Source: Sedimentisphaerales bacterium (GTDB lineage: Bacteria > Planctomycetota > Phycisphaerae > Sedimentisphaerales > SG8-4). From it: a DNA stretch of 8,733 nucleotides. Each line of letters opens with the position of its first letter. Position 1 is the first letter of the stretch. Shown here one piece after another: positions 5,593 through 8,733 of this stretch. Location: positions 1 to 8,733 of the forward strand of contig JAFGCA010000126.1 of the NCBI GenBank assembly GCA_016932895.1, given 5' to 3'. The translations under genes and the position numbers were made by a program. Under the pieces are notes generated by a model that was not told the DNA's origin, made no database searches, and saw nothing but the letters and a program-made list of their open reading frames with translations.

Positions 5593-6810
5593 CTACTTCT
5601 TACGCGGCTTGATGCCGGCGACCTTCTGCAGGGCGCCGACCCTGTCGGTTTTCTCCCAGGTGAAATCGGGCAGGTTCCGCCCGAAGTGGCCCCCGTGGGA
5701 GGTCTGGGCGAAAATCGGCCGCCTCAGTTTCAGGTGGTCGATCATTCCCTTGGGCGTCAGCGGGAAGACCTCCCGTACGATGTCGGCGATCACCGACTCG
5801 CTGACGCGGGCGGTCCCCTCGGTGTCGACCAGCACCGAGACCGGCTCGGCCACGCCGATGGCGTAGGCAAGCTGGATCTCACAGGCGTCGGCCAGGCCGG
5901 CGGCGACGACGTTCTTGGCGATGTAACGGGCCATGTAGCTGGCGGTCCGGTCCACCTTGGTGGGGTCCTTGCCGCTGAAGCATCCGCCGCCGTGGCTGCC
6001 TCGGCCGCCGTAGGTATCGACAATGATCTTGCGCCCGGTCAGCCCGCAATCGCCTTTCGGGCCTCCGATCACAAAACGCCCCGTCGGGTTGATGTGGAAT
6101 CTCGTCTTCTTGTCCACGAGCCGCTTGGGCAATACGGGCGCGACGACCTTCTCGATAATCTCCTGACGCAGCTCCCGGTACTTTACGTCCGGGTCGTGCT
6201 GGGCCGCGATGACCACCGTGTCGACATGGACCGGCTTGTTGTTATGGTACCGGACGGTCACCTGGCTCTTGCCGTCGGGGCGCAGCCAGGGCAGCTTCTT
6301 CGTCTGGCGTACCTTTTCCAGCCTGATCGTCAATTTGTGAGCCAGGTGGATCGGCAAAGGCATCAGCTCCGGCGTCTCCTTGCACGCGTACCCGAACATC
6401 AGGCCCTGGTCGCCGGCGCCCTGCTCCTTGTGAAGGCCCGTGCCTTCGGTGACGCCCTGAGAAATGTCCGGGCTCTGCTTGTCCAGCGAAACCATCACGG
6501 CGCAGTTCTCGCAATCGAAACCCATCGCCGGGTCCGTATAGCCGATGGCCTTGATCGTGTCCCGGACCACTTGGGCAATGTCCACCACCGCTCGCGAGGT
6601 GATCTCGCCGGCGACGACGGCCAATCCCGTCGTGACCATCGTCTCGCACGCGACTCGGCTGTTCGGGTCCTGGGCGAGCATCGCGTCGAGGATGGAATCG
6701 GAGATATGGTCCGCTACCTTGTCCGGGTGGCCCATCGTCACCGACTCGCTGGTAAACAGGTGGCTGATCATGTCACAGTTGGGGTTGTTCAACTTGGATT
6801 TTTGCACCAT
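5593..6810 (-). CDS. metK: S-adenosylmethionine synthetase (methionine adenosyltransferase)
   Basis: MetK makes S-adenosylmethionine from methionine and ATP in the cytoplasm, releasing phosphate and diphosphate. The 405-residue protein is close to the usual 380-400. It shows the N-terminal [15 protein letters not shown] motif (17-31, catalytic H28, with D30 and K31), [10 protein letters not shown], signature 1 [11 protein letters not shown], a Gly-rich GGGCFSGKD loop (signature 2), [21 protein letters not shown] and the C-terminal GHFGR ... WEKTD. In place of the usual acidic residue before GHPDK it has Met26. ATG 6810 is chosen because GAGGA (6824-6820) lies 9 nt upstream. TTG 6816 is possible, and ATG 6771 would also keep the conserved core but has no ribosome-binding site. 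The gene is monocistronic, with its own promoter (6918-6945), a leader of about 100 nt and a terminator (5536-5567). Confidence 0.97.
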   Translation of the reverse strand: MVQKSKLNNPNCDMISHLFTSESVTMGHPDKVADHISDSILDAMLAQDPNSRVACETMVTTGLAVVAGEITSRAVVDIAQVVRDTIKAIGYTDPAMGFDCENCAVMVSLDKQSPDISQGVTEGTGLHKEQGAGDQGLMFGYACKETPELMPLPIHLAHKLTIRLEKVRQTKKLPWLRPDGKSQVTVRYHNNKPVHVDTVVIAAQHDPDVKYRELRQEIIEKVVAPVLPKRLVDKKTRFHINPTGRFVIGGPKGDCGLTGRKIIVDTYGGRGSHGGGCFSGKDPTKVDRTASYMARYIAKNVVAAGLADACEIQLAYAIGVAEPVSVLVDTEGTARVSESVIADIVREVFPLTPKGMIDHLKLRRPIFAQTSHGGHFGRNLPDFTWEKTDRVGALQKVAGIKPRKK

Positions 6811-6825
6811 CTCCAATGGTCCTCA

Positions 6826-6886
6826 TTCATAGTCCATGAAATCGACACGCCGTGCTACGACGGTTTGCCCGCCGTCCAGACACGGC
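6826..6886 (-). promoter_or_regulatory. Structured 5' leader of metK
   Basis: The metK leader contains a long symmetrical hairpin at 6886-6849. The outer stem GCCGUG/CACGGC encloses a 4x4 internal loop (UCUG/GUAG), an inner stem GACGG/CCGUC and an 8-nt loop (CGGGCAAA). A second hairpin UUCAU/AUGAA with a 5-nt loop (6840-6826) directly precedes the likely Shine-Dalgarno GAGGA (6824-6820). metK genes are often controlled by SAM-sensing leaders, but this one does not match the SAM-I, SAM-II or SAM-III sequence cores that I know. Regulation here is a guess from structure and location. Confidence 0.35.
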
Positions 6887-6917
6887 CGTATCCCTGGGTG
6901 AACACGAGAATGTTCCC

Positions 6918-6945
6918 ATAATAGGCCTTCAACTCCCGCCGTCAA
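6918..6945 (-). promoter_or_regulatory. Sigma70-type promoter of metK
   Basis: TTGACG (6945-6940, 5 of 6 matching) and TATTAT (6923-6918, 5 of 6 matching) are separated by 16 bp on the minus strand. Transcription should start near 6911, about 100 nt before the metK start codon. The -35 box starts three bases after the T-run of the terminator of the upstream gene. Confidence 0.62.
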
Positions 6946-6948
6946 CCT

Positions 6949-6974
6949 AAAAAACGACGGCGTATCGGTCGCCG
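6949..6974 (-). terminator. Intrinsic terminator of the DUF547 lipoprotein gene
   Basis: On the minus strand CGGCG (6974-6970) and CGCCG (6962-6958) form a 5-bp GC stem with a 7-nt loop. TCG and a run of six T (6954-6949) follow. It lies 21 nt after the stop codon at 6996. Confidence 0.65.
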
Positions 6975-6995
6975 GCTCGTCTCGCCGCGCCGCCG

Positions 6996-8243
6996 CTAAA
7001 AGCCGCGCGACGTGTCGTTGATTCGCCAGTCGAAGTTCATGTATTCCAGGGTGTAATTCTCCGTCTCCAGGAAATAGACGTCCTCCCGCGCCAGATACTT
7101 CGTGATGAAGTTCAGCACGGCGCGCGTTTCCGGGGGGCGGTCCTTGAACTTTTTGTCCGTGGCGTAGCGTGCGACGAATTCCCTGCCCCGCCAGTTCGGC
7201 TTGAACAGGGCCGAAAGGGAAACGGTTTTTTTGGCCCTGTCGATGCGGAATCCTTTCGGATCGGAGAGAAATCCGCTGACCTGCTCGTCGAGCTGTTCGT
7301 CGAGATCGGCGCCGAGGTAGGGTCCGCGTCGCAGCCGGGGGCTGGACCGGGTGGCGTACGTGACGGCCAGATACGCACGGGGGTCGTCGAAGGCCTTGCG
7401 AAAGAATCGCCGTTCCACCGCCGTCAGCGTGAACTCCTCGTCCATCACGATGAATTTGTAATCGGTCCAGATGCCCTTGATGTGCCGGATGTCGCTCGGG
7501 GGCCACGTCAGGCGCAGCCACCAGGAGGATTCGATCGGGTAGTTCCGCGTGATCGTCTCGAGCATCTTCAGGTTGTACGCATTGATCCAGAACGCCAGTT
7601 TCGCTTCCTGCGGCCAGCCGGCGTAGACCTCGGGGTCCAGCTCGTCCAGTTGCATCAGAAGCTGTTTCAACTGGAGTCGCCGGCGGCGCAGCGTGCTGTA
7701 GTCCACCCGGCCGTTCGGGCGGACGTAATCCTGCAGAATGCCCGTGTACTCTTCGACGAACGCAGGCAAGGCGGCCGCCTGCCCCGGGGCGACGACCTCC
7801 TGCTTCTCCGGCTCGATCTCAACGACGGCCGGTTCGTTCGGCTCGTCCGCGACCGCGTCGTTGGGCTCGACCGCTGCTTGCGGCGGCGCCGCCTCGGAAA
7901 TGCCGGCTATGTCGATCTCCGGCGCGTTCGGCTCGGCGATCTCGACCACGTTCGGTTCGGTGATTTGCGCCGTCGGTGCGGCCGCTTCTGCTACCACAGC
8001 AGCTACATCCACGTCGTTTGGCTCCGGCGCGTCGTTGGCGTCTTGCGGCCCCGGCCCGGGATTGGCCTCGACGTCGTTCGGTTCCGGCACCGCCGGCGCG
8101 GGTTCTGCGAGCGCAACGGCGTTCGGTTCGACGGGCGCAACAAGTGCCGGCGAGGCGTCCTGTGGCCCCGCAGTACCTGCGCAGCCGATCAACAACGCCA
8201 AACAGCCCAAAATGACACAAATCGCCAAGGAACGTCTTGCCAT
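6996..8243 (-). CDS. DUF547-domain lipoprotein with EPN-rich linker
   Basis: This 415-residue protein has a lipoprotein signal peptide with lipobox L18-I-G-C21, so it is probably anchored to a membrane facing the periplasm. Residues of about 22-155 form a low-complexity Ala/Pro/Glu linker with seven EPN motifs. The DUF547 domain follows (about 155-400), recognised by KLAFWINAYNLKMLETI (W219, N221, N224), HIKGIW, DPRAYLAVTYATRSSP and the GFRID ... FKPNWRG part. Bacterial DUF547 proteins usually carry an NCASxSCP-like motif and a preceding DIEH. Here the matching positions are Y296 and S301 in place of Cys, and AVER in place of DIEH, so any Cys/His activity is probably lost. The family's biochemical role is not established. 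ATG 8243 is preceded by a modest GGGAAG. The gene has its own terminator and sits 98 nt downstream of the next gene. Confidence 0.85.
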   Translation of the reverse strand: MARRSLAICVILGCLALLIGCAGTAGPQDASPALVAPVEPNAVALAEPAPAVPEPNDVEANPGPGPQDANDAPEPNDVDVAAVVAEAAAPTAQITEPNVVEIAEPNAPEIDIAGISEAAPPQAAVEPNDAVADEPNEPAVVEIEPEKQEVVAPGQAAALPAFVEEYTGILQDYVRPNGRVDYSTLRRRRLQLKQLLMQLDELDPEVYAGWPQEAKLAFWINAYNLKMLETITRNYPIESSWWLRLTWPPSDIRHIKGIWTDYKFIVMDEEFTLTAVERRFFRKAFDDPRAYLAVTYATRSSPRLRRGPYLGADLDEQLDEQVSGFLSDPKGFRIDRAKKTVSLSALFKPNWRGREFVARYATDKKFKDRPPETRAVLNFITKYLAREDVYFLETENYTLEYMNFDWRINDTSRGF

Positions 8244-8341
8244 CCAGTCTTCCCGGGTAATACGTCACATCCGTTGGGTTCAGGAAAGACCCAGGATAAG
8301 ATATAAGACGACAAATGCAACGTTTTGTTCGCGCTTCGCGC

Positions 8342-8733
8342 CTACTCCTCGACCGCCTGCGTCTCCTCAGGCCGCTGGATTTCCTTGGCCGTGGCTTGGA
8401 CGAACGAAGTGAACTCGTCGTAGGCCTTCTGCGCCTTCTGCAGGGCGGCCTCGACAGTGGGCTTGATGTCCTGCCAGGCGTCGGCTCCGCTTCCCTTGGC
8501 CTTTTCCAACGCGGCCCGCGCCTCGCCCAGCGCGCTCTCGAACCGTTGGCCCAGCTCGCTTACCTTCTGCTTGGCCTGTTCGTTCTCAAAGCCGGCTTCC
8601 TGCCGCCACTGGCTGAACTGCTGCTGGAGCTTGTCCAATCGGTCCTTCGAGCCCTGCAGGAGCCGGTTCTTCTGCTGAGCCAGTAGGTCCGCCGTCGCTT
8701 GCAGGGTCTCTGTGGCCTTTTCCCGGAGCGGCC
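8342..8733 (-). CDS. Coiled-coil protein, partial (5' end beyond window)
   Basis: The reading frame is open from the right edge (first whole codon at 8731) to the stop at 8342, giving the last 129 residues or so. The true start is outside the window; the TTG at 8638 is in frame but internal. The visible protein is almost wholly charged helix rich in Gln, Ala, Glu and Lys with heptad spacing (LLAQQKNRLLQ, LDKLQQQFSQW, VSELGQRFESALGEARAALEKA, VEAALQKAQKAYDEF). It has no Cys and no membrane segment. This resembles bacterial stress-associated coiled-coil or phasin-like proteins, but there is no specific motif and I assign no function. It reads in the same direction as the DUF547 gene. Confidence 0.75.
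   Translation of the reverse strand, partial: PLREKATETLQATADLLAQQKNRLLQGSKDRLDKLQQQFSQWRQEAGFENEQAKQKVSELGQRFESALGEARAALEKAKGSGADAWQDIKPTVEAALQKAQKAYDEFTSFVQATAKEIQRPEETQAVEE

Noticed and set aside
6811..6911. Known SAM riboswitch in the metK leader
   Set aside because: No SAM-I, SAM-II or SAM-III core sequence is visible. Only unassigned hairpins are reported.
5686..6921. Plus-strand ORF of 411 codons opposite metK
   Set aside because: It is an antisense shadow of an unmistakable metK gene.
8306..8320. Promoter for the DUF547 gene built on TTGCAT and TTATCC
   Set aside because: Spacing is 15 bp and both boxes are weak matches. The gene could be co-transcribed with the right-edge gene.
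8331..8341. GCGC/GCGC hairpin directly after the stop of the right-edge gene as a terminator
   Set aside because: The stem is only 4 bp and no T-run follows on the minus strand.

Overview
The window is GC-rich bacterial DNA. The best guess for its source is a planctomycete, probably Phycisphaerae/Sedimentisphaerales-like. The guess rests on a Tat-exported Cys-type sulfatase, an ECF sigma factor operon with a secreted STN-like coiled-coil protein, lipoprotein linkers full of Glu-Pro-Asn (EPN) motifs, and an intergenic repeat whose three frames read KRTQS / QTNPI / NEPN. I associate that repeat with this phylum from memory; no search was run.

Left part (1-983): no convincing protein gene. Two good sigma70-type promoters diverge here. 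The minus-strand one (164-192) reads off the left edge through about 155 nt of hairpin-rich sequence, which looks like a structured leader or small RNA of a class I cannot identify. The plus-strand one (241-268) reads into a five-copy tandem repeat of 36-37 bp (504-687).

Middle: a sulfatase on the plus strand (984-2414) converges on a tight three-gene minus-strand operon. That operon encodes an ECF sigma factor (4895-5458), a membrane-anchored probable anti-sigma factor (4296-4898) and an exported STN-like/coiled-coil protein (2446-4317). The genes overlap by 4 and 22 bp. They look like a trans-envelope signalling unit with sensor, membrane relay and transcription factor, but this is inferred from architecture.

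Right part: metK (5593-6810) is a complete, independently transcribed housekeeping gene. It has its own promoter and a leader of about 100 nt with a prominent hairpin, and a strong bidirectional terminator separates it from the sigma operon. Upstream of it lie a DUF547 lipoprotein gene (6996-8243) with its own terminator, and the 3' part of a coiled-coil protein gene cut by the right edge (8342-8733).

I see no tRNA, rRNA, CRISPR array, transposase or defence system. The least explained material is the left-edge structured RNA region, the frame-rotating repeat array, the metK leader and the sigma/anti-sigma/STN operon.
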